This document shows positions 7,353 through 14,158 of a stretch of DNA of 14,158 nt, piece after piece. The notes beneath the pieces were generated by a model that saw only the letters and a list, made by a program, of their open reading frames with translations, ran no database searches and was not told the DNA's origin. The translations under genes and the position numbers were made by a program. Numbering within the stretch: position 1 is the stretch's first letter; each line of letters starts with the position of its first letter. This DNA comes from Castellaniella sp. UBA6218 (lineage in GTDB: Bacteria > Pseudomonadota > Gammaproteobacteria > Burkholderiales > Burkholderiaceae_B): positions 1-14,158 of the forward strand of contig DISE01000107.1 in the NCBI GenBank assembly GCA_002421865.1, in the 5' to 3' direction.

Positions 7353-8546
7353 TCATCCCTTCACCCAGGACTTCAACCCCGAGAGGCGCTCCAGAGCCGC
7401 ATCCAGAGTCGTATCCAATTTGGCGAAGCACAAACGCAGCAAATGATGATTTGCTTCGGGGACGTCGGGGTCGGCATAGAAAGCGGATACGGGAATGCTC
7501 GCAACACCGAGTTCCTGTGTCAGCCGGACGGCCAATTCCTTCTCCAGCCTGAAGCCTGTTGCTGAAGCATCCACCAGCAAGAAAAATGTGCCTTCGGTAT
7601 GCAAGGGACGCAGCAGTGTTTCTTGCAAGCCGGCGGTCAGTCGGTCGCGTTTTTTCTGATAAAACCCAGACAAGCCAGAAAGTGTGTCGGATTGGCGCAG
7701 ATACTGGGCGATTCCCGCTTGCATGGGAGTACTGACGGAAAAGACAGTGAACTGGTGGACTTTGCGGATTTCACGCATGACATCGCGTGGCGCACAGCAG
7801 TAGCCTGTTTTCCAGCCAGTGGCATGAAAGGTCTTGCCGAATGAAGAAACCATGACTGTGTGTTCGGCCAGCAAAGGACGGGTCACAGGACTCAGATGGA
7901 TACGACCATCGAACACGATGTGTTCATACGCTTCGTCCGACAACAACAGGATCGGATACTTGCCGATCAGAAGCTCCAGTGCATCCAGGTCTTCCGGTTT
8001 CAGTGTCAGGCCTGTTGGATTGTGGGGAAAGTTCAGGACCAGCATGCGTGTTTTTTTTGTCATGGCGGCCTCTACCCTGCTCCAGTCGACACGAAACGAT
8101 GGGTCGTCCGCTTCTGGTGAACGCATGGGGACACGCACGGCTCTGGCCCCCGCCAGACGGATCGCAGGGGCATACAAGTCATAGGAAGGGTCGATCAACA
8201 CAACTTCGTCGCCTGGGTGGACCAAAGCCAGCAGGCTGCACATCAGGGCTTCTGTCGCACCCGCAGTGACTGTGATTTCCGATTCCACCCCGTAGGCATG
8301 CCCGTGCTGAGCTTCAACCTTGTCCGAGATGGCTTCGCGTAACTGGAGCAGGCCGGCCATGGGTGCGTACTGGTTGTGACCTTGCGACATAGCTTCGGCG
8401 ACTGCACGGATCAGGGAGTCGGGTGGTGAATAATCAGGAAAGCCCTGCCCCAGGTTGATGGCCTGGCACTCTTGGGCCAGAGCACTCATTTCGGAGAAGA
8501 TGGTGCCGCCGATATCGGGCAGCTTGGAATGCAATGGATTCAGCAT
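7353..8546 (-). CDS. PLP-dependent aminotransferase, methionine aminotransferase type (YbdL-like)
   Basis: This encodes 397 residues of fold-type I class I aminotransferase. Key residues are visible: the SSFGKTFHATGWKTGY block with the Schiff-base lysine Lys238, NFPHNPTG with Asn176, SDEAYEH with Asp204 and Tyr207, and LLRLCFAK with Arg371 for the substrate carboxylate. The opening (SKLPDIGGTIFSEMSALA, INLGQGFPDY, NQYAPMAG) and the end (VSAFYADP) closely resemble E. coli YbdL, a methionine/aromatic aminotransferase, rather than AspC. It would convert methionine or a similar amino acid to its 2-oxo acid in the cytoplasm, for example in methionine salvage. The ATG at 8544-8546 gives the family N-terminus, and its Shine-Dalgarno is weak. 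It reads opposite to most of its neighbours. The exact substrate is inferred. Confidence 0.92.
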   Translation of the reverse strand: MLNPLHSKLPDIGGTIFSEMSALAQECQAINLGQGFPDYSPPDSLIRAVAEAMSQGHNQYAPMAGLLQLREAISDKVEAQHGHAYGVESEITVTAGATEALMCSLLALVHPGDEVVLIDPSYDLYAPAIRLAGARAVRVPMRSPEADDPSFRVDWSRVEAAMTKKTRMLVLNFPHNPTGLTLKPEDLDALELLIGKYPILLLSDEAYEHIVFDGRIHLSPVTRPLLAEHTVMVSSFGKTFHATGWKTGYCCAPRDVMREIRKVHQFTVFSVSTPMQAGIAQYLRQSDTLSGLSGFYQKKRDRLTAGLQETLLRPLHTEGTFFLLVDASATGFRLEKELAVRLTQELGVASIPVSAFYADPDVPEANHHLLRLCFAKLDTTLDAALERLSGLKSWVKG

Positions 8547-8644
8547 GTGTGGCTTTACGATTGACTTGTGTTGGTTTTAAGACGCGATTTCAAGCACGAC
8601 GGTTCAAGTTGCGGATACAATCGCGCATAAGGGAAAACTATGAT

Positions 8645-8672
8645 TTGACTTTTCACATTGCGTAGTTATGCT
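8645..8672 (+). promoter_or_regulatory. Candidate promoter of the cold-shock gene
   Basis: TTGACT (8645-8650) is followed after 16 bp by TATGCT (8667-8672), a fair sigma-70 pair. Transcription from here would give a leader of about 130 nt before the csp start, matching the long 5' untranslated regions typical of cspA-type genes. The leader is pyrimidine- and T-rich near the start codon. Confidence 0.45.
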
Positions 8673-8811
8673 CCCTGTTGCAATGCAATCTAGCAGTACG
8701 CACGTTTCGCACACGGCATGCCCTGTTGCTACCCGCACTCCGGCACGATCTGTATCGTTTCAGCGTTCTTGATTCATTGTTTTCTTTCATTCATTTAGGA
8801 CGTTTCAGATC

Positions 8812-9018
8812 ATGGCTCAAACGGGCAAAGTCAAATGGTTCAACGCTGAGAAGGGCTTCGGCTTCATCACGCCGGACGCTGGTGGCACCGACGTGTTCGC
8901 GCACTTCTCCGCTATCGAGGGTCGCGGCTATCGCAGCTTGAACGAAGGCCAGGCCGTGCAGTACGAAGTCAAGGATGGCCCCAAGGGTCCCCAGGCTGCT
9001 GAAATCCGCCCGCTGTAA
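8812..9018 (+). CDS. Cold-shock protein (CspA family)
   Basis: This encodes 68 residues, a single cold-shock domain. The N-terminus TGKVKWFNAEKGFGFI contains the RNP1 motif KGFGFI, followed by DVFAHFSAI with RNP2 (VFAHF). The end GPQAAEIRPL is typical. Csp proteins bind single-stranded RNA and DNA and act as RNA chaperones, and some are constitutive rather than cold-induced. An AGGACG Shine-Dalgarno lies at 8797-8802. The gene stands alone between a candidate promoter with a long leader and a strong intrinsic terminator. Which paralogue it is (cspA, cspC or cspE-like) cannot be decided here. Confidence 0.96.
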   Translation: MAQTGKVKWFNAEKGFGFITPDAGGTDVFAHFSAIEGRGYRSLNEGQAVQYEVKDGPKGPQAAEIRPL

Positions 9019-9037
9019 TCCAGTCGGTTGGTTTCTG

Positions 9038-9063
9038 AAAGGCACTCTTCGGAGTGCCTTTTT
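9038..9063 (+). terminator. Intrinsic terminator of the cold-shock gene
   Basis: A perfect 10-bp stem (AAAGGCACTC at 9038-9047 with GAGTGCCTTT at 9052-9061) is closed by a cUUCGg tetraloop, one of the most stable RNA loops, and leads into a T-rich run. It lies 20 nt after the csp stop and isolates csp from the mnmG operon. Confidence 0.92.
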
Positions 9064-9113
9064 CTTTTTCGTTTCTTTCGAACAAAGAAAACTTGTACCT
9101 TCTTGTTCAGTGC

Positions 9114-9134
9114 TTGTCCACAGCTTTGTTCACA
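9114..9134 (+). promoter_or_regulatory. Pair of near-consensus DnaA boxes
   Basis: TTGTCCACA (9114-9122) and TTGTTCACA (9126-9134) each differ from TTATNCACA at one position and lie in the same orientation with 3 bp between them, 22 bp before the first parS site. This could be a secondary DnaA-binding site of the origin region. Confidence 0.4.
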
Positions 9135-9156
9135 CCCTTTGTGCTCGATCAGCGCA

Positions 9157-9172
9157 TGTTTCACGTGAAACA
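9157..9172. promoter_or_regulatory. parS: parS site 1 (perfect palindrome)
   Basis: TGTTTCACGTGAAACA is an exact match to the chromosomal parS consensus bound by ParB, and the dyad extends one base each side (9156-9173). ParB loads here and spreads as a CTP-dependent clamp, marking the origin region for segregation by ParA. parA and parB lie about 2.8 and 3.6 kb downstream. Confidence 0.95.
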
Positions 9173-9271
9173 TATCTGGGTGGATTTTGTTTTTGAATGT
9201 CTGGTCGATAATCCGGCGATTTCTTCAATCTGGATAGGCTTTATCAAATAGAGGACACTTCTCTTTTATGG

Positions 9272-9287
9272 TGTTCCACGTGAAACA
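9272..9287. promoter_or_regulatory. parS: parS site 2
   Basis: TGTTCCACGTGAAACA fits the consensus TGTTNCACGTGAAACA. It has one break in the dyad and is the exact reverse complement of site 3, located 25 bp further on. Confidence 0.93.
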
Positions 9288-9296
9288 TCCAAATTC

Positions 9297-9312
9297 TGTT
9301 TCACGTGGAACA
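9297..9312. promoter_or_regulatory. parS: parS site 3, abutting the mnmG promoter
   Basis: TGTTTCACGTGGAACA mirrors site 2. Its last base directly precedes the TTGCCG element taken as the mnmG -35, so ParB bound here would touch the RNA polymerase site. Confidence 0.93.
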
Positions 9313-9339
9313 TTGCCGGAAGGAACAGCGAAGTATAAT
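9313..9339 (+). promoter_or_regulatory. Candidate promoter of the mnmG-rsmG-parAB operon
   Basis: A perfect TATAAT -10 (9334-9339) lies 15 bp after TTGCCG (9313-9318). The spacer is short, but the -10 is strong. Transcription would start near 9346, giving a leader of about 18 nt before the mnmG ATG with no clear Shine-Dalgarno. GGGAAA (9343-9348) can pair with TTTCCC (9356-9361) just before the start codon. Confidence 0.5.
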
Positions 9340-9363
9340 TTTGGGAAATTTCCTGTTTCCCCT

Positions 9364-11280
9364 ATGAATTACTCTGAAGAATTCGATGTCCTCGTGATTG
9401 GTGGCGGTCATGCCGGCGCCGAGGCCGCATTGGCCGCGGCGCGCATGGGTGCCTCCACACTTTTACTGACCCATAATTTGGACACTCTGGGTCAAATGTC
9501 CTGCAATCCTTCCATTGGCGGGATCGGCAAAGGACATCTGGTCAAAGAGGTAGATGCGCTTGGTGGTGCCATGGCATGGGCCACGGATCTGGCGGGCATC
9601 CAGTTCAGGATTTTGAATCGCTCCAAAGGGCCCGCTGTTCGGGCAACGCGTGCGCAAGCGGATCGTTCCTTGTACCGACGCGCGATGCGGATGGTTTTGC
9701 AAAATCAGAAAAATCTGATGATCTTCCAGCAGGCCGTGGATGACCTGATTCTGGAGGGAGACCGTGTCGTAGGGGCGCGTACTCAAATCGGTCTGATATT
9801 CAAGGCCCGAGCCGTGGTTTTGACGGCAGGTACGTTCCTCAATGGTTTGATGCACGTCGGGCTGTCTCATTATGCGGCGGGCCGTGCGGGGGATCCTCCT
9901 GCGACCAGTCTGGGGCAGCGGCTCAGGGAATTGAATTTGCCCCAGGGGCGACTGAAGACAGGCACACCGCCACGCATTGACGCGAACACCATCGACTTTT
10001 CCAGGACTGAGGTCCAGCCTGGGGATATGGATCCTGTGCCGGTCTTTTCTTTTCTGGGGCGGGCGGACATGCATCCGGAACAAGTGCCATGCTGGATCAC
10101 GCATACCAATGAGCGCTCGCACGAAATTGTGCGCTCCGGCCTGGACCGTTCACCGATGTATAGCGAGCAGGGAACGATTGAAGGCGTCGGTCCGCGTTAT
10201 TGCCCGTCGATCGAGGACAAGATTCATCGTTTCGCCGACAAGACCAGTCATCAAGTGTTCCTTGAGCCGGAAGGGGCTTCTTCTCGCGAAATTTATCCAA
10301 ACGGGATTTCGACCAGTTTGCCGTTCGATATTCAGTTCGCGTTGGTGCGCAGTCTGCCGGGATTGGAGAACGCCCGCATCATGCGTCCTGGCTATGCGAT
10401 CGAATACGACTATTTCGATCCCCGGCATCTGCATGCCTGGCTGGAAACCCGGGCAATCAAGGGGTTGTTCTTCGCCGGTCAGATCAATGGCACGACGGGT
10501 TACGAAGAAGCCGCCGCCCAGGGGCTGCTGGCGGGTGCCAACGCCGCTTTGCAGGTGATGGAGCGCGAACCCTGGATATTGGAGCGCAGTCAGGCCTATC
10601 TGGGCGTTCTGGTGGATGATCTTGTAACTAAAGGTGTTACTGAACCTTACAGAATGTTTACTTCGCGGGCGGAATATCGACTCAGCCTGCGCGAGGATAA
10701 CGCCGACCTGCGACTGACCGAGATCGGCCGGTCGCTCGGCTTGGTGGATGATGTGCGCTGGGATGCCTTCAGTCGCAAGCGCGATGCCGTGGCGGCCGAA
10801 ATCCAGCGCCTGAGTGAAACCCGCGTCAATCCGGCGGTGCTGGATGCCCATGCACGCGATAACCTGTCCCTGCAGCGCCTGGATCGTCATCCCAGCCTGC
10901 TGGATCTGCTGCGTCGTCCCGATGTCGAATACGACGCCTTGATGGCCCTTCGGGATGAACAGGGGACGCTGCTGGCCGGTCCCGGACTGGAAGACGCGGT
11001 GCAGGCTGAACAGGTCGGCATCCAGGCCAAGTACGCCGGCTACGTGGACCGGCAGCGCGACGAGATCGAGCGCCAGAAAGCTCAGGCTGATCAGGCGGTG
11101 CCGGACGATTTCGACTATGCCGGCGTTTCCGGCCTGTCCACCGAGGTGCGCCAGCGCCTCGAAGCCGCGCGGCCCGCCACCGTGGGTCAGGCGGCTCGGA
11201 TATCCGGCGTCACACCGGCGGCGGTGTCCCTGCTGCTGGTCCACCTGAAACGGCACGCGCGCGGGCGTCAGGCCGCATGA
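9364..11280 (+). CDS. mnmG: tRNA uridine-5-carboxymethylaminomethyl modification enzyme MnmG (GidA)
   Basis: This encodes 638 residues, close to the 629 of E. coli MnmG. With MnmE it installs the (carboxymethyl)aminomethyl group at C5 of wobble U34 in several tRNAs, using FAD, NADH and methylene-tetrahydrofolate. The N-terminus has the FAD dinucleotide-binding loop GGGHAG (13-18), then MSCNPSIGGIGKGHLVKE with Cys47. The GPRYCPSIEDK motif carries the second conserved cysteine (Cys280), and KGLFFAGQINGTTGYEEAAAQG follows later. The C-terminal helical MnmE/tRNA-binding domain is complete. I start at ATG 9364 because the family begins a few residues before FDVLVIGGG. The upstream in-frame extension from 9268 only translates parS sites. 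The stop overlaps rsmG by ATGA. Confidence 0.98.
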   Translation: MNYSEEFDVLVIGGGHAGAEAALAAARMGASTLLLTHNLDTLGQMSCNPSIGGIGKGHLVKEVDALGGAMAWATDLAGIQFRILNRSKGPAVRATRAQADRSLYRRAMRMVLQNQKNLMIFQQAVDDLILEGDRVVGARTQIGLIFKARAVVLTAGTFLNGLMHVGLSHYAAGRAGDPPATSLGQRLRELNLPQGRLKTGTPPRIDANTIDFSRTEVQPGDMDPVPVFSFLGRADMHPEQVPCWITHTNERSHEIVRSGLDRSPMYSEQGTIEGVGPRYCPSIEDKIHRFADKTSHQVFLEPEGASSREIYPNGISTSLPFDIQFALVRSLPGLENARIMRPGYAIEYDYFDPRHLHAWLETRAIKGLFFAGQINGTTGYEEAAAQGLLAGANAALQVMEREPWILERSQAYLGVLVDDLVTKGVTEPYRMFTSRAEYRLSLREDNADLRLTEIGRSLGLVDDVRWDAFSRKRDAVAAEIQRLSETRVNPAVLDAHARDNLSLQRLDRHPSLLDLLRRPDVEYDALMALRDEQGTLLAGPGLEDAVQAEQVGIQAKYAGYVDRQRDEIERQKAQADQAVPDDFDYAGVSGLSTEVRQRLEAARPATVGQAARISGVTPAAVSLLLVHLKRHARGRQAA

Positions 11281-11948
11281 TCGTCGACATTCCCTTTCCC
11301 CAGTTCCGCGAACGACTGGAGGCGGCACTGGACAGCCTGGGCATGGCGCAGGATCGCGTCCAGGTTCCTGCGCTGCTGGGCTATCTGCGTCAGCTGCAGC
11401 ACTGGAACAAGGCCTACAACCTGACCGCCATCCGCGATCCTGAAAAGATGCTGGTGCAACATGTGTTCGACAGCCTGGCTATCGTGCCCGAACTGAGGGC
11501 CCGCTGGGCGCGTCCTGGTCTGCGGGTCGCGGACATGGGTTCGGGCGCCGGTTTACCGGGTATCATTCTGGCCATCTGCCAGCCTGACTGGTCTGTCGTC
11601 TGTGTGGATGCGGTGGGCAAGAAGACCGCTTTCGTCCGCCAGGCGGCCGGCGTTCTGGGGCTGAAGAACGTGCGCGCGGAACACGGTCGCATCGAGTCCA
11701 TGGACAGCTTGCGGGCGGATATCGTGATTTCCCGCGCTTTCGCCTCGCTGTCGGACTTCGTTCGTGTCGCCGCGCATCATCGTGCGCCCGGCGGCGTGAT
11801 GCTTGCCATGAAAGGACAGGATCCCGTCGCCGAACGGGCCGCCCTGGAAGCCGACATGGGCTGGTCGGTGAAAAGTGCCGTCGAACTGAGCGTGCCGGAG
11901 ATGGACGCTCACCGCTGCCTGCTGGAACTCGAATTGAACAGGCCCTAA
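11277..11948 (+). CDS. rsmG: 16S rRNA (guanine-527-N7)-methyltransferase RsmG (GidB)
   Basis: This encodes 223 residues and would methylate N7 of G527 in 16S rRNA with S-adenosylmethionine. The SAM-binding loop is MGSGAGLPGI (87-96), preceded by the family block HWNKAYNLTAIRDPEKMLVQHVFDSL (about 42-67). VISRAFASLSDF and LAMKGQ are further RsmG hallmarks. The start codon overlaps the mnmG stop (ATGA), which indicates translational coupling. The gene is slightly longer at the N-terminus than the E. coli protein. Loss of this enzyme in other bacteria gives low-level streptomycin resistance (family knowledge). parA follows 19 bp later in the same operon. Confidence 0.97.
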   Translation: MIVDIPFPQFRERLEAALDSLGMAQDRVQVPALLGYLRQLQHWNKAYNLTAIRDPEKMLVQHVFDSLAIVPELRARWARPGLRVADMGSGAGLPGIILAICQPDWSVVCVDAVGKKTAFVRQAAGVLGLKNVRAEHGRIESMDSLRADIVISRAFASLSDFVRVAAHHRAPGGVMLAMKGQDPVAERAALEADMGWSVKSAVELSVPEMDAHRCLLELELNRP

Positions 11949-11967
11949 ACGGTCCCGAAGGAACCCC

Positions 11968-12777
11968 ATGACTGCCGATCGTCCGAAATCCGCCCGCGTG
12001 TTCTGCATCGCCAACCAGAAAGGCGGCGTGGGCAAGACCACCACGGCCATCAATCTGGCCGCATCGCTGGCCCTGCATGGCCAGCGCGTGCTGCTGGTCG
12101 ACCTGGACCCTCAGGGCAATGCCACCATGGGCAGCGGCATCGACAAGAACGCCGCCTCCGTCAATCTGTACCAGGTGCTGATCGGTGAGGCCGACGTCGC
12201 TGGGGCACGCGTCCGTTCCGAGTCTGGCGGCTATGACGTGCTGCCATCGAATCGGGAATTGTCGGGCGCCGAGATCGATCTGGTGCAGATGGACGATCGG
12301 GAAATGCAGCTGAAGCGGGCCCTGTCCGCGGTCGCCCCGGACTACGACTTCATCCTGATCGACTGTCCGCCGACGCTCTCCCTCCTGACGCTCAATGGCC
12401 TGGCGGGCGCCCATGGCGTGATCATTCCCATGCAGTGCGAGTATTTCGCGCTCGAAGGCCTGTCCGACCTGGTCAATACCATCAAACGGATCTACCGCAA
12501 TCTGAATCCGGACCTGGAACTGATCGGCCTGCTGCGTGTCATGTTCGATACGCGGATGACATTGCAGCAGCAGGTCTCGGCCCAGCTGGAATCGCATTTC
12601 GGCGACAAGGTTTTCAAGACCGTCGTACCGCGCAACGTGCGGCTGGCCGAGGCGCCCAGCCATGGCCAGCCCGGCGTGGTCTACGACAAGTCGTCCCGGG
12701 GCGCCCGGGCCTATCTCGCTTTCGGCGAAGAGCTCATCCGCCGTGTCGGCGGCAAGATTCGACCGCGCGCGGCCTGA
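11968..12777 (+). CDS. parA: Chromosome-partitioning ATPase ParA (Soj)
   Basis: This encodes 269 residues, a MinD/ParA-type deviant Walker ATPase. Visible motifs are the deviant Walker A KGGVGKTT (18-25, with signature Lys18 and catalytic-loop Lys23), Walker A' VLLVDLDPQGN (41-51) and Walker B FILIDCPP (128-135). It lacks the N-terminal DNA-binding extension of plasmid type Ia ParA, so it is the short chromosomal form. ATP-bound dimers coat the nucleoid, and ParB-parS complexes follow the gradient, moving sister origins apart. An AAGGAA Shine-Dalgarno lies just upstream, 19 bp after rsmG, and parB follows after 36 bp. Confidence 0.98.
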   Translation: MTADRPKSARVFCIANQKGGVGKTTTAINLAASLALHGQRVLLVDLDPQGNATMGSGIDKNAASVNLYQVLIGEADVAGARVRSESGGYDVLPSNRELSGAEIDLVQMDDREMQLKRALSAVAPDYDFILIDCPPTLSLLTLNGLAGAHGVIIPMQCEYFALEGLSDLVNTIKRIYRNLNPDLELIGLLRVMFDTRMTLQQQVSAQLESHFGDKVFKTVVPRNVRLAEAPSHGQPGVVYDKSSRGARAYLAFGEELIRRVGGKIRPRAA

Positions 12778-12813
12778 AAGGCCACCCGGCATCACACATA
12801 GGACACACACACG

Positions 12814-13752
12814 ATGGCCACTCGCAAGAAAGGACTCGGACGCGGACTGGACGCCCTGTTGGGCGCGGATAATGGCGCACTGGACACGGTGGGGCGCCAA
12901 AAAGACGATTCCCCCAGCCAGCTTCCGATCGGCGCTCTGCGCGCGGGGCGCTACCAGCCGCGCACCCGCATGGATGAAGGCGCGCTGAACGACCTGGCCG
13001 AGTCCATCCGCGCCCAGGGCATCATGCAGCCCATCCTGGTGCGGCCTCTGGAAGACGAGCCCGGCCAGTACGAGATCATTGCTGGCGAACGGCGTTTCCG
13101 CGCGGCACGGATCGCCGGCCTGGATGTGGTTCCCGTTCTGGTGCGCCGGGTGGCGGACGAGAACGCGGCCGCCATGGCGCTGATCGAAAATATTCAGCGG
13201 GAAGACCTCAATCCGCTGGAAGAGGCCCATGGTGTGCGCCGCCTGCTGGACGAGTTCGGCCTGACCCACGAACAGGCGGCCACCGCCATCGGCCGCTCGC
13301 GCTCGGCCACCACCAACCTGCTGCGCCTGTTGAATCTGGCCGAACCCGTGCAGACCATGCTGCTGGCTGGAGATATCGACATGGGTCACGCCCGGGCGCT
13401 GCTGGCCACAGACGCCGCGCAGCAGATTCTCCTGGCCAATGAAGTCATCGCCCGGCGGCTGTCTGTGCGCGAGACCGAAAAACGCGTCGCGCGCTCGCTG
13501 CGCGAAGCCGACGAACCGTTGTCCACACCGGCCGGCCGCGCGGCCCGGGGAGCGGCCAACGCCCGATCCGGTGATCTCGACCGCTTGGAAAAAGCTCTGT
13601 CCGATCATCTGGCGACCCAGGTGAAGATCCGCACGGGCGCCCGCAAGGGTGGACAGTTGGTGATCGAATTTTCCGACTGGGAACACCTGGACGCGCTGCT
13701 GGAACGCCAGGGACTGGGTACCGTCCTGACCGATCGCGACGCGGTCGCTTGA
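12814..13752 (+). CDS. parB: Chromosome-partitioning protein ParB (Spo0J)
   Basis: This encodes 312 residues with all ParB segments. The N-terminal basic ParA-stimulating peptide KKGLGRGLDALLG is at 5-17, and the CTPase/clamp domain has GERRFRAA (91-98) and ENIQREDLNPLEEA (125-138). The helix-turn-helix that reads parS is at about 151-172 (THEQAATAIGRSRSATTNLLRLL). After a linker, a C-terminal dimerisation domain ends near LLERQGLG. It binds parS, loads as a CTP-dependent sliding clamp and activates ParA. The AGGA at 12800-12803 sets the start. Three parS sites lie upstream of mnmG. The stop codon overlaps the -35 of the tRNA promoter. Confidence 0.98.
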   Translation: MATRKKGLGRGLDALLGADNGALDTVGRQKDDSPSQLPIGALRAGRYQPRTRMDEGALNDLAESIRAQGIMQPILVRPLEDEPGQYEIIAGERRFRAARIAGLDVVPVLVRRVADENAAAMALIENIQREDLNPLEEAHGVRRLLDEFGLTHEQAATAIGRSRSATTNLLRLLNLAEPVQTMLLAGDIDMGHARALLATDAAQQILLANEVIARRLSVRETEKRVARSLREADEPLSTPAGRAARGAANARSGDLDRLEKALSDHLATQVKIRTGARKGGQLVIEFSDWEHLDALLERQGLGTVLTDRDAVA

Positions 13753-13777
13753 CATCGGGTTTGAATATCTCCATAAT
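13749..13777 (+). promoter_or_regulatory. Promoter of the tRNA cluster
   Basis: A perfect TTGACA -35 (13749-13754) and CATAAT -10 (13772-13777) are spaced by exactly 17 bp, about 15 bp before tRNA-Tyr. The -35 includes the parB stop codon (TGA 13750-13752), so the tRNA transcript is driven from the very end of parB. Confidence 0.8.
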
Positions 13778-13791
13778 TCGAAATTCGCTTC

Positions 13792-13878
13792 GGTGGGGTG
13801 CCCGAGTGGTTAAAGGGGGCAGACTGTAAATCTGTTGGCCTTGCGCCTACGTTGGTTCGAATCCAACCCCCACCACCA
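13792..13878 (+). tRNA. tRNA-Tyr (anticodon GTA)
   Basis: This is a class II tRNA with a long variable arm. The acceptor GGTGGGG pairs perfectly with CCCCACC (13868-13874), followed by A and an encoded CCA. The anticodon loop CTGTAAA gives GTA at 13826-13828. The T arm is GTTGG-TTCGAAT-CCAAC. It is the first gene of a three-tRNA cluster. Confidence 0.96.
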
Positions 13879-13929
13879 TGCGAACGATGTCCTGCGCTGA
13901 TATGCAGTGATGTCGCAGGGATCCGAATC

Positions 13930-14003
13930 GCGGGTGTAGCTCAATGGTAGAGCAGAAGCCTTCCAAGCTTACGACGAGGGTTCGATTCCCTTCACCCGCT
14001 CCA
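13930..14003 (+). tRNA. tRNA-Gly (anticodon TCC)
   Basis: The 7-bp acceptor GCGGGTG/CACCCGC is perfect, followed by T and an encoded CCA. The D arm is normal, the anticodon loop CTTCCAA gives TCC at 13962-13964, and the T arm carries TTCGATT. It lies 51 bp after tRNA-Tyr. Confidence 0.96.
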
Positions 14004-14013
14004 GCGGGTCCGG

Positions 14014-14029
14014 TTCGACGGATGTCGAA
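14014..14029 (+). other. Spacer hairpin between tRNA-Gly and tRNA-Thr
   Basis: TTCGAC and GTCGAA form a 6-bp stem with a GGAT loop. The Tyr-Gly spacer has a similar stem (CCTGCG 13891-13896 with CGCAGG 13914-13919). Neither has a T tract, so processing structures are likelier than terminators. Confidence 0.35.
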
Positions 14030-14038
14030 ATGAATACC

Positions 14039-14113
<75 letters not shown>

Positions 14114-14158
14114 TCTTCCCTCTGCACCAGCACTTTGTCGATGCGCCGGCCGTCCATG

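Noticed and set aside
9268..9363. N-terminal extension of MnmG starting at 9268
   Set aside because: It translates parS sites 2 and 3 and the promoter, has no family support, and the family N-terminus fits ATG 9364.
10150..11328. 392-codon minus-strand ORF opposite mnmG
   Set aside because: It is a shadow of the well-supported MnmG reading frame.
11563..13755. 730-codon open frame on the minus strand opposite parA and parB
   Set aside because: It is a long antisense frame caused by high GC and codon bias. The plus strand encodes unmistakable ParA and ParB, and the antisense protein has no recognisable domain.

Overview
The window looks like an origin-proximal piece of a GC-rich betaproteobacterial chromosome, most likely Burkholderiales and possibly Alcaligenaceae. 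The grounds are the gene content and order (gyrB at the left edge, mnmG-rsmG-parA-parB at the right, then a Tyr-Gly-Thr tRNA cluster) and the protein sequences. Genus cannot be fixed by eye.

Layout. Positions 1-906 are the 3' end of gyrB. Positions 907-1263 hold no gene but contain a perfect intrinsic terminator and four copies of a GGAAAAGWTGGCCA-like motif in inverted arrangement, which resembles the ends of a collapsed insertion sequence. From 1264 to 7090 lies a less conserved block: a lysR-type regulator divergent from an MFS (DHA2-like) exporter, a secreted YXWGXW-repeat protein, a GNAT acetyltransferase whose 3' end overlaps a convergent uspA-type gene, and a metallophosphoesterase.

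Positions 7091-7352 are an AT-rich intergenic stretch with two perfect DnaA boxes, so it is a candidate replication origin or DnaA-binding cluster. A methionine-type aminotransferase (minus strand) and a cold-shock gene with a long leader follow. The 345-bp gap before mnmG carries a csp terminator, two near-consensus DnaA boxes and three parS sites. The last parS abuts or overlaps the mnmG promoter. mnmG-rsmG-parA-parB read as one operon: MnmG modifies tRNA wobble uridines, RsmG methylates 16S rRNA, and ParA/ParB segregate the origin region by acting on the parS sites just upstream.

The right edge has a tRNA promoter overlapping the parB stop codon, then tRNA-Tyr(GTA), tRNA-Gly(TCC) and tRNA-Thr(GGT). 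The tRNA-Thr acceptor stem does not pair properly, and the tuf gene that usually follows this tRNA trio in betaproteobacteria is not seen. This suggests a junction (integration, rearrangement or assembly join) at its 3' end. I found no clearly new multi-gene system. The strongest leads are the parS/promoter overlap, the DnaA-box cluster, the mosaic tRNA-Thr and the inverted-repeat remnant after gyrB.
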